Part shown: positions 52,549 to 62,108 of the stretch, piece after piece
Layout of the letters: the number at the start of each line of letters is the position of its first letter
Position numbering within the stretch: position 1 is the stretch's first letter
Origin: Variovorax sp. J2L1-78
GTDB lineage: Bacteria; Pseudomonadota; Gammaproteobacteria; Burkholderiales; Burkholderiaceae_C
DNA: 64,000 nt
Direction of reading: 5' to 3'
Assembly (NCBI RefSeq): GCF_030317205.1
Contig: NZ_JASZYB010000001.1
Coordinates: forward strand, 1,984,001 to 2,048,000
The notes under the pieces: generated by a model
Database searches by the model: none
What the model was told of the DNA's origin: nothing
Seen by the model: only the letters and a program-made list of their open reading frames with translations
Made by a program: the position numbers and the translations under genes

Positions 52549-52764
52549 ATGACCAAATTGGGAGAGTTGTCGGATGCAGAGGTGCTGGCCCGTGCACATC
52601 ATTGGCGGGGTCTGACGCTGCGCGGCTGCGTGCGGGCTCGCAGCTTGGCGCATGCGTACGAAGCAGAGGCGCGCCGGCGCTTCAGCGCGCCAACGACGGC
52701 GGGGACGCTGGAGCGCACGCGCCCGGCGCCACCGCGCTCGCTCTGGCATTTCTGGCGCTCCTGA
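52549..52764 (+). CDS. small basic hypothetical protein
   Basis: 71 aa from ATG 52549 (TKLGELSDAEVLARAHHW). The first 50 residues look like two amphipathic helices (ALAHAYEAEARRRF-type), then a Pro/Arg-rich end with SLWHFWRS. Composition is protein-like and no overlapping gene explains it, but I do not recognise a family. It lies between the GAF gene (divergent) and the Lrp gene (convergent). Confidence 0.5.
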   Translation: MTKLGELSDAEVLARAHHWRGLTLRGCVRARSLAHAYEAEARRRFSAPTTAGTLERTRPAPPRSLWHFWRS

Positions 52765-52783
52765 CACGCGCCCTGGCCGGCGA

Positions 52784-53251
52784 TCAGGGGTCGACCACCA
52801 GGTACGTGTCCTCCTTGAGTTCTTCCATGACCACGTAGCTGTTCGACTGCGCCGACACCGGCAGCCGCTTGAGGATGCCGCCGAGCAACTGGCGGTACTG
52901 CTCCATGCCCTTGATGCGGAACTTGAGCAGGTAGTCGAAGCTGCCGGACACCAGGTGGCATTCCATCAGTTCGGGCATGTGGATCAGTTCGCGACGGGTC
53001 TGCTCGAACAGGTCGTCGGACTTGGCCGAGAGCTTGATCTCCACGAAGACCAGCAGCGTGCGGCCGACCGCCGCCGGTGCCACGCGGGCGTGGTAGCCGG
53101 TGATGACGCGCTCGCGCTCCAGGCGGCGCACGCGTTCCGAACAGGCCGAGGCCGACAGGCCGATCTGCTCGGCCAGCTCCGCATTGGAGATGCGGCCGTT
53201 GCGCTGCAGCGAATCCAGGATTTTTCGGTCGATTCGGTCGAGGTCGATCAT
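52784..53251 (-). CDS. Lrp/AsnC family regulator, probable controller of dadA
   Basis: 155 aa. The N-terminal helix-turn-helix (DRIDRKILDSLQRNGRISNA, then ELAEQIGLSASACSERVRRL) and the C-terminal RAM ligand domain (FVEIKLSAKS, HLVSGSFDYLLKF) are complete. It is divergent from dadA with 127 bp between starts and a perfect palindrome in that gap. By analogy with DadR in Pseudomonas it likely responds to alanine or other amino acids and controls dadA; this is inference. Confidence 0.9.
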   Translation of the reverse strand: MIDLDRIDRKILDSLQRNGRISNAELAEQIGLSASACSERVRRLERERVITGYHARVAPAAVGRTLLVFVEIKLSAKSDDLFEQTRRELIHMPELMECHLVSGSFDYLLKFRIKGMEQYRQLLGGILKRLPVSAQSNSYVVMEELKEDTYLVVDP

Positions 53252-53277
53252 TCTTCGGTGGCGCCATGAAAAGCAGG

Positions 53278-53297
53278 GTGAGAACCACGATTCTCAC
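53278..53297. promoter_or_regulatory. perfect inverted repeat between the Lrp gene and dadA
   Basis: GTGAGAA-CCACGA-TTCTCAC: 7-bp perfect arms with a 6-nt spacer, in the divergent control region, about 27 bp from the Lrp start and 82 bp from the dadA start. Size and symmetry suit an operator for the adjacent Lrp/AsnC regulator. Confidence 0.6.
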
Positions 53298-53378
53298 GTC
53301 AAAGGCCCCCTACATCCGTGAAAGCTGCGGCCAGCCACCTCCTAGAGTCGTGCTTTCTGTTCTTCTGCTGGAATCACC

Positions 53379-54698
53379 GTGAAAGTCGTTGTCCTGGGCT
53401 CGGGCGTCGTCGGCGCCACCACCGCGTACTACCTGGCCCGCGCAGGCGCCGACGTGACGGTGCTCGACCGCCAACCCGGCCCGGCGCTGGAGACGAGCTT
53501 CGGCAACGCCGGCCAGGTGTCGCCGGGCTATTCCACGCCCTGGGCCGCACCGGGCATTCCGCTGAAGGCGCTGAAGTGGATGTTCCAGAAGCACGCGCCG
53601 CTGGCCGTGCGGCCCGACGGCACCCTCTTCCAGCTGCGCTGGATCGCCGCCATGCTGCGCAACTGCAACGACAGGCGCTACACGGTGAACAAGGAACGGA
53701 TGATGCGCATCGCGGAGTACAGCCGCGACTGCCTGCGCACGCTGCGCGCGGACACCGGCATCGCCTACGAGCACCGCACCGGCGGCACGCTGCAGCTCTT
53801 TCGCAAAGCCGAGCAGCTTGCCGCGGTGAAGCGCGACACGGCCGTGCTCGAAGAGTGCGGTGTCGCCTACGAACTGCTCGATGTCGACGGCATCGTCCAG
53901 GCCGAACCCGCGCTCGCGCAGGCCCGCGACCGCCTGGTGGGCGGGCTGCGCCTGCCCGGTGACGAGACCGGCGACTGCCAGCGCTTCACCACCGCACTGG
54001 TCGCGCTGGCCCAGGCGGCCGGCGCCGAGTTCCGCTTCGACGCGACCGCCACGCGCGTGCTGCACGACGGCCAGCGCATCCGCGGCATCGAGGTCGACGG
54101 CGAGACCGTCACGGCCGACCGCTACGTGCTCGCCCTCGGCAGCTATTCGCGCGAGCTGCTGCTGCCGCTCGGCCTGGACCTGCCGGTCTATCCGGTGAAG
54201 GGCTATTCGCTCACCGCACCGATCGTGGATGCATCGCTGGCGCCGGTGTCGACCGTGCTCGACGAAACCTACAAGATCGCCATCACGCGCTTCGACGACC
54301 GCATCCGCATCGGCGGCATGGCGGAGCTCTCGGGCTTCGACCTTCGCCTCAAGCCGCAGCGCCGTGCCACGCTGGAGATGGTCACGCGCGACCTCTTCCC
54401 CGGCGGCGACCTCGAGGCCGCCACCTTCTGGACCGGTCTGCGGCCGATGACGCCCGACGGCACGCCCATCATCGGCGCGACGCGCCAGTTCCCGAACCTG
54501 TACCTGAACACCGGCCACGGCACGCTGGGCTGGACCATGGCCTGCGGCTCCGGCAAGCTGCTGGCCGACCTGGTGCTGGGGCAGCGCCCCGAGATCGACA
54601 CCGAAGGTCTGTCGCTCGAGCGCTACGCGCGCGGCGGTGCCGACAGGGCGCGCGGCCTGCAGGTGGCGCCCACAGGTCGCGCGTCGCACGCCGGTTGA
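53379..54698 (+). CDS. dadA: D-amino acid dehydrogenase small subunit-type (DadA)
   Basis: FAD enzyme that oxidises D-alanine and other D-amino acids to keto acids, feeding electrons to the respiratory chain at the inner membrane. 439 aa. The FAD Rossmann motif is [20 protein letters not shown], followed by [34 protein letters not shown] and [17 protein letters not shown] near the C-terminus are DadA signatures. GTG start. Divergent from an Lrp-type regulator. No alanine racemase gene is seen next to it. Confidence 0.94.
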   Translation: MKVVVLGSGVVGATTAYYLARAGADVTVLDRQPGPALETSFGNAGQVSPGYSTPWAAPGIPLKALKWMFQKHAPLAVRPDGTLFQLRWIAAMLRNCNDRRYTVNKERMMRIAEYSRDCLRTLRADTGIAYEHRTGGTLQLFRKAEQLAAVKRDTAVLEECGVAYELLDVDGIVQAEPALAQARDRLVGGLRLPGDETGDCQRFTTALVALAQAAGAEFRFDATATRVLHDGQRIRGIEVDGETVTADRYVLALGSYSRELLLPLGLDLPVYPVKGYSLTAPIVDASLAPVSTVLDETYKIAITRFDDRIRIGGMAELSGFDLRLKPQRRATLEMVTRDLFPGGDLEAATFWTGLRPMTPDGTPIIGATRQFPNLYLNTGHGTLGWTMACGSGKLLADLVLGQRPEIDTEGLSLERYARGGADRARGLQVAPTGRASHAG

Positions 54699-54768
54699 GG
54701 GCGCCGCACGGCGGGAGATTGCCGCCGGTCCACGGCATGCAGATTGCGTAGGGTACGGTCGACACCCT

Positions 54769-57700
54769 ATGCTGCAATTCTTCTCCCGCCGGCTGGGCCG
54801 ACTGAGCGTCGCCCGCAAGCTTCTCCTGATCTACCTGCTGGACCTGACGGCCGTCATTTTCATCAGCGGCATCCTCATCAACGAGAAGTTCATCGCCATC
54901 GACTTCGGCCGCAAGGAGAAGGCCGGCGCCGCGTACATCGCGCAGATCCGCCCCACGTTGATGGCGGTGGCTGGCTGGCGCAACGCCACGCTGGCACCGC
55001 CGCAGTCGCTCGCCGATATCGAGCAATCCCTCGGCGCCGGCATGCAGAGCGCCCAGGCGAACGAGCGCTTCCGGCAGGCCGTGGCGGCCCTCGCCGCATC
55101 GCCCGGCCGCGCCACGACCCGGGCCGCGCTCGACACAGGCCGCGCACTGGTCACGCGCGTGGGGAACCAGTCGAACCTGATCCTCGACCCGGACCTCGAC
55201 AGCTACTACACGATGTCGCTGATCCTGCTGCGCTTCCCCGAGCTGCTCGAGCTGACCTCGGAAATGGGCGCGCGCCTGCACTCCCACGGTGCAGGCGAGC
55301 TGGACGCCACCGAATCGCGCACCAAATACTTCATCCTCGAAGGCCGGGTCGACGCCGTCGCCGCCGCCATCGCCAGCGACTATGGCGAGGCCTTCGCGGC
55401 GGCGTCGGGCCCGCTGCAGCCACACCTCGAGGCGTCCCGTGCGCAGCTGCTGGCGAGCATCGACCGGTTCCGCACGGCCACCCGCAGCGCCATGGCCGAC
55501 GGCAGCGGCGGACTCGCCCCTTTCGAGACGGCCCAGCAGGCGCTGTTCGCCAGCCTCGACGGCGCCTGGGACAGCGCCATCGTCGAGCTCAACACCTTGC
55601 TCGAGGCGCGCGAGCGCGGCTTCTTCCAGCGCATGTGGATGCACCTGGGCACGGCGCTCTTCCTGCTGCTGCTGATCCTGAGCGCGGTGTTCTACGTGGC
55701 CCGCCAGATCTCGCGGCCGCTGCGCGGCCTCTCGCTCGTGGTCGACACGGTGCGCCGCACCGGCGACCACAGCCTGCGCGCCCGCTGGGAGAGCGGCGAC
55801 GAGATCGGCCGCCTGGTGCTCGGCTTCAACGACATGCTGGCCCAGCTCGACCGCGAGCGCCGCGCACAACAGGAACTTGCGGCTTCGGCGCGTGCCGCCG
55901 AGGCGCAGCGCGACCTGGTCGCCGCCATCCCGATCCCGCTGATGGTCACGGCCATTCCCGGGCACGAGGTGCTCAGCGCCAATCCGCCCGCGCAGGAATG
56001 GCTGGGCGGCCGCCAGATCGACCCGTGGGCGGCCGGGCTCGACCCCGGCGTGCGCGGCCGCTTCTTCCAGGGGCTGGCCGACCGCGGTCACGTCGACGAG
56101 TTCGAGGTGTGCTGGCACAGCGGCGGGACCTCGTCGTGGGCGGTGCTGTCGGCGCGGCGCCTGAACTACCAGGGCCAGGACGCGCTGCTGACGGCCTTCA
56201 CGCCGATCAACCAGCTCAAGGTGATGGAGCAGCGCCTGGAGCTGTGGTCGAAGGTGTTCGAAGCCTCCAACGAAGGCATCATGATCATCGACGCCGAGCG
56301 CAGGATCATCACGATGAACCGCGCGCTGGCACGGCTCACCGGGTACGACCCGCGCGAGCTCGAAGGCGACAAGCCGGAACGGCTGCTGGTCGGCCAGGGC
56401 GCCGCCTACGGTGACTTCTGGCCCCTGCTCGACCAGCGCGGCGCCTGGCAGGGCGAAGCGCTGGTGCGTCGCCGCAACGGCAGCAACTACCCGGCCTGGC
56501 TGGTCGCCAGTGTCGTGCGCGACGGGCCCGAGCGCATCTCGCACTACATCTTCACGTCCATCGACATCACCGAGCGCAAGCGCAGCGAGGAACGCATCCG
56601 CTTCCTGGCGCTGCACGACGTGCTGACCGAACTGCCGAACCGCTCGCTATGCATCGAACGGCTGGGCACCGCCATGCAGCAGGCCCGCAAGGACCACCGC
56701 CGCGTGGGCGTGGTGTTCATCGACCTGGACCGCTTCAAGAACATCAACGACTCGCTCGGGCACCACGTGGGCGACGCGCTGCTGCGCGCGGTCGCCCGTC
56801 GCATGGTCGAGGCCGTGCGACCCGGCGACACCGTGAGCCGCCTGGGCGGCGATGAGTTCGTGATCGTCCTGGCCGACGTGACGGACACCGACGAGGTGCG
56901 CGAGATCGTCGAGCAACGCCTGGTGCCGGCGATCCGCCGGCCGTACCAGCTGCACGGCGCCGAACTGCACGTCTCGTGCAGCGCCGGCATCGCGATGTAT
57001 CCCGACGACGCGCAGGACATCGACTCGCTCATGCGGCAGGCCGACGTCGCGATGTACCAGAGCAAGTCCGGCGGACGCAGCATGGTGCACTTCTTCACGC
57101 CGGACATGGACGAGCGCGCGCAGAAGCGCCTGCAGCTCGAGTCGCACCTGCGCCGAGCCATCGAGCGCGATGAACTCAGCCTGTGCTTCCAGCCGCGCGT
57201 GCAGGCACGCAGCGCGGCGCTGGTCGGCGTGGAGGCGCTGCTGCGCTGGCGCAGCGACGAACTCGGCCCCGTGTCGCCGTCCGAGTTCATCCCGATCGCC
57301 GAGGAAAGCGGGCAGATCGTCGACATCGGCGCGTGGGTCATCGCGCAGGCCTGTGCCCAGCAGGCGGCCTGGCGCGACCAGGGGCTGGGCACCGTGCCGG
57401 TGTCGATCAACGTGTCGGCCCTGCAGTTGCGCGACGGGATGCTCACCGGCGTGCTGCGCGACGCCATGGCCGCGCACGGCGTGCTGCCGTCCTCGATCGA
57501 GATCGAGATCACCGAATCGACGCTGATGGATGCAGCCGAGCAATCGCTCACGCAACTGCGCGCGCTGAAATCGCTGGGCGTGCAGCTGTCGATCGACGAC
57601 TTCGGCACCGGCTACTCGAGCCTGAACTACCTCAACCGCTTCCCGATCGACAAGCTGAAGATCGACCGGTCCTTCGTGCACGACATGCTCGACGACCCGA

Positions 57701-57909
57701 CCGACCTGGCGATCGTGCGTGCCATCGTGGGCCTGGGCCACACCCTGGGCCTGCGCGTGGTGGCCGAGGGCGTCGAAAGCGTCGAGGAAGCAGCGCTGCT
57801 GCAGGCGGCGCACTGCGACGAACTGCAGGGCTACCTGTTCGGACGGCCGATGCCGCCCGAGGACATTCCCGACTGGATCCGGCAGGTCGCGCCCGCCGCC
57901 GCGGCCTGA
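54769..57909 (+). CDS. membrane PAS-GGDEF-EAL cyclic-di-GMP signalling protein
   Basis: 1,046 aa. Helix 1 (about 17-40), a large periplasmic sensor region (about 41-285), helix 2 (about 288-312), HAMP (about 313-365), a degenerate PAS-like segment, and a second PAS (GIMIIDAERRIITMNRAL) are followed by GGDEF and EAL domains. The GGDEF motif is intact (RLGGDEFVIVLADV, near residue 693) with an RPGD inhibitory site five residues before it. EAL has VEALLRWRS (near 822), ITESTLMD and DDFGTGYSSLNYL. Both activities are therefore possible; which dominates cannot be told. The ligand of the periplasmic part is unknown. Convergent with the AEC transporter. Confidence 0.93.
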   Translation: MLQFFSRRLGRLSVARKLLLIYLLDLTAVIFISGILINEKFIAIDFGRKEKAGAAYIAQIRPTLMAVAGWRNATLAPPQSLADIEQSLGAGMQSAQANERFRQAVAALAASPGRATTRAALDTGRALVTRVGNQSNLILDPDLDSYYTMSLILLRFPELLELTSEMGARLHSHGAGELDATESRTKYFILEGRVDAVAAAIASDYGEAFAAASGPLQPHLEASRAQLLASIDRFRTATRSAMADGSGGLAPFETAQQALFASLDGAWDSAIVELNTLLEARERGFFQRMWMHLGTALFLLLLILSAVFYVARQISRPLRGLSLVVDTVRRTGDHSLRARWESGDEIGRLVLGFNDMLAQLDRERRAQQELAASARAAEAQRDLVAAIPIPLMVTAIPGHEVLSANPPAQEWLGGRQIDPWAAGLDPGVRGRFFQGLADRGHVDEFEVCWHSGGTSSWAVLSARRLNYQGQDALLTAFTPINQLKVMEQRLELWSKVFEASNEGIMIIDAERRIITMNRALARLTGYDPRELEGDKPERLLVGQGAAYGDFWPLLDQRGAWQGEALVRRRNGSNYPAWLVASVVRDGPERISHYIFTSIDITERKRSEERIRFLALHDVLTELPNRSLCIERLGTAMQQARKDHRRVGVVFIDLDRFKNINDSLGHHVGDALLRAVARRMVEAVRPGDTVSRLGGDEFVIVLADVTDTDEVREIVEQRLVPAIRRPYQLHGAELHVSCSAGIAMYPDDAQDIDSLMRQADVAMYQSKSGGRSMVHFFTPDMDERAQKRLQLESHLRRAIERDELSLCFQPRVQARSAALVGVEALLRWRSDELGPVSPSEFIPIAEESGQIVDIGAWVIAQACAQQAAWRDQGLGTVPVSINVSALQLRDGMLTGVLRDAMAAHGVLPSSIEIEITESTLMDAAEQSLTQLRALKSLGVQLSIDDFGTGYSSLNYLNRFPIDKLKIDRSFVHDMLDDPTDLAIVRAIVGLGHTLGLRVVAEGVESVEEAALLQAAHCDELQGYLFGRPMPPEDIPDWIRQVAPAAAA

Positions 57910-57919
57910 GCCGACCGGC

Positions 57920-58879
57920 CTAGAAATTCGCGGCGAGCGCCATCGCGGCCGAGAGCGTGACCAGGGCGAGCACGGTCGACACCACGACGGCGGCGGTGAC
58001 CTGCTCTTCGACGACCTGGTAGCGCTGCGAGAACAGGAAGGCGTTGGCGCCGATCGGCATCGCCGCGGCCACGACCATCACCGTGAGCGGCAGGCCGCGC
58101 ACGCCCAGCAGCCAGCCGAAGCCGGCCACCAGCAGCGGGTGCACGACGTTCTTCACCACGGCCAGCGCCAGCGCGCCGCGCAGATGCGTGCCGACAGGGG
58201 TGAGCGCCAGCGTGATACCGACCAGCACCAGCGCCACCGGGCTGAAGGCCTGGCCGAGCAGCATCAGGGGCTTGTCGACGGCCGTGGGCAGGGCGAGCCC
58301 GGTCTGCGCGAACAGCAGGCCCACGATGATCGGCAGCGGCACCGGATGCAGCACCGAATTGCGCACGGCGCGGGCCACGGTCCAGACGATCGGGCGCCGC
58401 GCGGCGCCACTCGCCGCGGCATGCTCGCGCGCGACGATGAGTTCGATCATGAGCGTGGCGGCCGTGATCAGGACCAGCGAATGCAGCGACACCAGGGTCA
58501 GCAGCACGACCAGCCCGGCCGGCCCGTAGGCCAGGTCGACCAGGGCCACACCGATGATCACGGTGTTGCTGAAGGTGGCGGTGATGGCCAGCACCGCCGC
58601 GCTTCGGGTGAGGCCGAGAAAGGCCAGCATCCCCACGAAGATGACGCCGGCCCCGATGAAATAGGCCGCGACCGGCCGCAGGCTCAGCGTCTCCACGTGA
58701 ACCGTGCTCATGGCGCGGAACAGCAACGCCGGCGCCAGCAGCAGGAAGACCAGGTTCGACAGGTCCTTCACCGCGTGGGCGCCGACCCAGCGGCGGCGCC
58801 CGGCGAGGTAGCCTGCGGCGATGAGAAGAACGACGGGAAGCAGTGCGGAGAGGACGGGCGAATTCACCGCGGCGAGCAT
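57920..58879 (-). CDS. AEC (auxin efflux carrier) family transporter
   Basis: 319 aa, about ten membrane helices in two inverted five-helix halves. LLIAAGYLAGRRRWV, then LSNLVFLLLAPALLFRAMS and VALVLVGITLALTPVG are family-like. Bacterial AEC proteins carry organic acids such as malonate or malate, but the substrate here is unknown. Convergent with the GGDEF-EAL gene; upstream is the ZnuD-like receptor on the same strand. Confidence 0.9.
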   Translation of the reverse strand: MLAAVNSPVLSALLPVVLLIAAGYLAGRRRWVGAHAVKDLSNLVFLLLAPALLFRAMSTVHVETLSLRPVAAYFIGAGVIFVGMLAFLGLTRSAAVLAITATFSNTVIIGVALVDLAYGPAGLVVLLTLVSLHSLVLITAATLMIELIVAREHAAASGAARRPIVWTVARAVRNSVLHPVPLPIIVGLLFAQTGLALPTAVDKPLMLLGQAFSPVALVLVGITLALTPVGTHLRGALALAVVKNVVHPLLVAGFGWLLGVRGLPLTVMVVAAAMPIGANAFLFSQRYQVVEEQVTAAVVVSTVLALVTLSAAMALAANF

Positions 58880-58912
58880 AGCGGCTCGCCGCGGCGGGGC
58901 CGCTGTCTGGCG

Positions 58913-60997
58913 CTAGAAGCTTGCGCGCAGGCCGACCTTGAGCGAGCGACCCGGCAAAGGCGCCGCCGGGTACACCGTCGTGGTCAGGATCGACGTGGCG
59001 CTGTAAGCCAGCTGGTTGGTGATGTTGTCCAGCCGGGCATACCAGGTCAGCGTCGCGCCGGTCACCTTCATCCGATAGGCCAGCGCCGCGTTCCACAGCG
59101 TGTAGCCCGCGGTCTCGCGCGTGCCGTCGGCCGGCACGCGGTGTTGCGCCGCGTAGCGGTCGAAGCCGAAGCGCGCGGTCCACGGGCCGTCGCCGTAGGC
59201 CAGCGCGGCGCCGACACGCACCGGCGAGATGCGCGGCAGCGGCTCGCCGGTGTCGGTGTTGGTGGCGCGCACCAGGTCGCCGCGCCATTGCAGGGCGAGC
59301 GTGCCGCTGCGGTCCATTGCCGCGAAGCCCTCGTTGCCCAGCAGGCGCAGGTTGCCGCTGGCCTCGAGGCCGGTGAAGCGCGCGCGCACGCCGCCGTAGG
59401 CGTACTCGGCCAGCGTGTCCTCGGCGGCCGGGTCGGTCACGACCTCGCCTTCACCGTCACGCTGAACACCGGTGGCGTTCAGCCCGATGTAGTTGCGAAA
59501 GCGCGTGACGTAGGCGTTGACCCGCGCGTTGTTCGGGCCGTTCTTCCATTGCGCGCCGAGGTCGAAGCCGATGGAGCGCTCCTTCTCGAGCGTCGTATCG
59601 CCCACCTCCCAGGCCGCGGTCGCGACGTGTGGGCCGTTGGCGAACAGCTCGTAGTCCTTCGGTGCGCGCTCGGTGTACGCGAGGTTCGAGGTCAACTGCC
59701 ACTGCGGCGTGAGGTTGACCAGCGCGCCGAAGGCCGCGCTGTGCGGGTTGAAGCTGCGCTCGCCCGTCGCGAAACGGGTGATCGCGCTGTCCTCGGGGTA
59801 GCCGAACGATTCGACCTTCATCTGCTCGGTTCGCGCACCGAAGCTCAGGCGTCCCCATGAGGTCGCGAGCTCCTCGTGCAGGAAGAGTGCGTTGGCACGC
59901 GTGCGGCTGTTCGGCGCGAAGGCCTCTTCGCCGTCGGCCGAGAAGCGGTTGCTCTCGCTGCTGAAGCCGATCATGCCTTCGACGTTGCCGATCTTCTGGT
60001 GGCGCGCCTCGATGCGCAGGTCGTTGCTCATGGTGGCGAAGGTGGTGCCGGCTTCGCTGCCCTCGAACTCGGTGTGGCGGTAGTCGGTGTGGCCGAACTT
60101 GGTGTGGATGCTGCTGAAGAAGCCGCCGGGCCGCCATTCGCCTTCCAGCGCGTAGCGGTCGGACTTCATGTTGATCGTCACCTCGTCCTCCGCCACGGTG
60201 CCGTAGTCGCTGCGGTAGGTGCTGGCCGACGCGCCGATCCAGCCACGGTCGAAGAACAGCGTGCCACCGACCGCGCCGCCGTGCGCGCTGTTCTGCGAAT
60301 TGCAGATGCGGCGCGCCAGTTCGGGCGAGCCCGGCTTGGCGCACTCGAGGTCGATCGGCACGCGCACGTCGTCGGAGCGGCGGTCGAAGGCGTCGACGTG
60401 CAGCGCGTAGCGGTCGTTGCCGCCTTCGAGCACCACACCCCCGCTCTTCTCCCGGCTGCCGGTCGTATAGCCGAGGTCGGCGCGTCCGCCGAAGCCGTTG
60501 ATCGGCTCGGTCGGGATGCGGTTGTCGATCACGTTGACCACGCCGCCCACGGCGCTGCCGCCGTACTGCAGCGCCGACGGGCCGCGCAGCACCTCGATGC
60601 GGTCGGTCACCAACGCATCGACCGGCACCGCGTGGTCGTAGCTCAGCGCCGAGGCGTCAGGCGCGCTGCCGCCGTTCTGCAGGATGCGGATGCGGTCGCC
60701 GTCCTGGCCGCGGATGATCGGCCGGCTCGCATTGGGGCCGAAGTAGCTGCTGCTCACGCCCGGCACGCCGTCGAGCGTCTCGCCCAGGGTGGAGCGCGAG
60801 CGAAGCATCAGCGTGTCGCCCTGCAGCGTCTCGGTGGGTGCGATCAGCTCGGACGCGCCGAGCGGATTGCCGGTGACGGTGACCTCCTTGAGGCTCGGGG
60901 CCGGTGCGGCGGTATCGGACGTCTGAGCGTGGGCGCTCAGGGCGATGAACGAAAGGGCGGCAGCGCCGACGGCGTGCCGGCTGAAATTGGAAATCAT
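58913..60997 (-). CDS. ZnuD-like TonB-dependent receptor (probable zinc uptake)
   Basis: 694 aa. A signal peptide (SRHAVGAAALSFIALSAHA) leads to the plug: LKEVTVTGNPLGASELIA, LGETLDGVPGVSSSYFGPNA, PIIRGQDGDRIRILQNG and RIEVLRGPSALQYGGSAVGG. This DGVPG/RGQ/LQNGG set matches the ZnuD zinc-piracy receptors. Later blocks DYRHTEFEGSE and YTERAPKDYELFANGPHVAT also fit. The long His-rich loop of Neisseria ZnuD is absent, and a Cys-containing loop (ECAKPGSPELARRICN) is present. The end is SF. The start at 60997 begins the signal peptide. It lies downstream of a small His-containing protein and msrA. Zinc as substrate is inference. Confidence 0.85.
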   Translation of the reverse strand: MISNFSRHAVGAAALSFIALSAHAQTSDTAAPAPSLKEVTVTGNPLGASELIAPTETLQGDTLMLRSRSTLGETLDGVPGVSSSYFGPNASRPIIRGQDGDRIRILQNGGSAPDASALSYDHAVPVDALVTDRIEVLRGPSALQYGGSAVGGVVNVIDNRIPTEPINGFGGRADLGYTTGSREKSGGVVLEGGNDRYALHVDAFDRRSDDVRVPIDLECAKPGSPELARRICNSQNSAHGGAVGGTLFFDRGWIGASASTYRSDYGTVAEDEVTINMKSDRYALEGEWRPGGFFSSIHTKFGHTDYRHTEFEGSEAGTTFATMSNDLRIEARHQKIGNVEGMIGFSSESNRFSADGEEAFAPNSRTRANALFLHEELATSWGRLSFGARTEQMKVESFGYPEDSAITRFATGERSFNPHSAAFGALVNLTPQWQLTSNLAYTERAPKDYELFANGPHVATAAWEVGDTTLEKERSIGFDLGAQWKNGPNNARVNAYVTRFRNYIGLNATGVQRDGEGEVVTDPAAEDTLAEYAYGGVRARFTGLEASGNLRLLGNEGFAAMDRSGTLALQWRGDLVRATNTDTGEPLPRISPVRVGAALAYGDGPWTARFGFDRYAAQHRVPADGTRETAGYTLWNAALAYRMKVTGATLTWYARLDNITNQLAYSATSILTTTVYPAAPLPGRSLKVGLRASF

Positions 60998-61075
60998 GGA
61001 TGCGGACTCGTTGAAACAATGGAAGGCCGGCCGCAGCCCTTCACAGGGCGCAGCCAGACGAATGACCAAAGGAAT

Positions 61076-61474
61076 TCAGCGAGTCAGCGGCGGGCCACGC
61101 GCATCGAAGAGCGAGACCCAGCGGGCGAGTGCTTCGCCCAGGAAGTAGTGGAACCGCGCCATCGGCAAGGCGATGGGCAGCACCACGAGGGGAACGGAGA
61201 GCGCCGCCGCGCCACCGGCGAGCTGGTCGTACAGCCGGCAGTCGGCGTCGGCGTGCACGCCGAAGAGCGCGAGCAGGCCGTGACGCGCATGGGCCTGTGC
61301 CATCGAAGCGTCGAGTGCCACCGGCTGCGCCTGCGCGAGTACCGGAACCGGCGCCCCCGGCACGTGGATGTGCAGCACCCCGTGCATCAGCCCGAGCGTG
61401 GACGCGAGCCACAGCGAGACCGCCAGGGCGATCAGCAATGGCGTGCGAAACACGGTGGACCGGGCGAACTGCAT
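61076..61474 (-). CDS. small membrane/periplasmic protein next to ZnuD-like receptor
   Basis: 132 aa. An N-terminal hydrophobic segment (TPLLIALAVSLWLASTLGLM) is followed by MHGVLHIHVPG, then HARHGLLALFGVHADADCRLYDQL, a second hydrophobic stretch (LSVPLVVLPIALPMA) and an end ARGPPLTR. His and one Cys cluster in the presumed periplasmic part. I do not recognise a named family, although I recall similar short proteins upstream of TonB receptors in related bacteria. It lies 6 bp after msrA and about 80 bp before the receptor, so a metal-handling role is a guess from context. Confidence 0.6.
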   Translation of the reverse strand: MQFARSTVFRTPLLIALAVSLWLASTLGLMHGVLHIHVPGAPVPVLAQAQPVALDASMAQAHARHGLLALFGVHADADCRLYDQLAGGAAALSVPLVVLPIALPMARFHYFLGEALARWVSLFDARGPPLTR

Positions 61475-61480
61475 GGCTGC

Positions 61481-62041
61481 TCAGTCCTTCACGCGCGCAG
61501 CGAAGGTCTTCTGAAACTTCTCGACCTTGGGCCCCACCACGAAGGCGCAGTAGCCCTGGTTGGGGTGATTCGTGAAGTAGTCCTGGTGGTAGGCCTCGGC
61601 CATCGAGTAGTTCGCGAGCGGCAGCACCTCGGTCACCACTGGCGCGCGGTAGGTGCCGCTGTCGGCGATCTCGCGGATCACGTCGTCGGCCACCTGCTTC
61701 TGATCGTCGTTCAGGTAGTAGATGCCGCTGCGGTACTGCGTGCCGACATCGTTGCCCTGCCGGTTCAGCGTGGTCGGGTCGTGCACAACGAAGAAGATTT
61801 CGAGGATCTCGCGCAGCGTGATCTGCGCCGGGTCGAAGACCAGCTTGACGACTTCGTTGTGCCCGGTGCGGCCGGTGCAGACCTGCTCGTAGCTCGGGTT
61901 GAGCGTCTCGCCGTTGGAATAGCCGGACTCCACGTCGACGATGCCGCGCACCCGGTCGAACACGGCCTCGGTGCACCAGAAGCAGCCGCCGCCGAGCACG
62001 ATGGTGTCGGTGGTGGGTGCGGGGCTGGGGGTGGTTGTCAT
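61481..62041 (-). CDS. msrA: peptide-methionine (S)-S-oxide reductase
   Basis: Repairs oxidised methionine. 186 aa. The active site is GGGCFWCTEAVFDRVRG with catalytic Cys20; the resolving Cys is in NQGYCAFVVGPK. GYSNGETLNPSYEQVCTGRTGHNEVV and VGTQYRSGIYY are family signatures. The ATG at 62041 has GGAG 8 nt upstream; a TTG at 62053 is less likely. Divergent from the TetR gene (92 bp). Confidence 0.95.
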   Translation of the reverse strand: MTTTPSPAPTTDTIVLGGGCFWCTEAVFDRVRGIVDVESGYSNGETLNPSYEQVCTGRTGHNEVVKLVFDPAQITLREILEIFFVVHDPTTLNRQGNDVGTQYRSGIYYLNDDQKQVADDVIREIADSGTYRAPVVTEVLPLANYSMAEAYHQDYFTNHPNQGYCAFVVGPKVEKFQKTFAARVKD

Positions 62042-62079
62042 GGTCGGCTCCAAAACGCGAAGCCCGCTATTGTCGCGGC

Positions 62080-62108
62080 TTGACGCACCGGATACCGGTC
62101 ACTACATT
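62080..62108 (+). promoter_or_regulatory. promoter of the TetR-family gene
   Basis: TTGACG (62080-62085), an exact 17-nt spacer, TACATT (62103-62108), 25 nt before the ATG. The operator-like dyad follows immediately. Confidence 0.65.
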
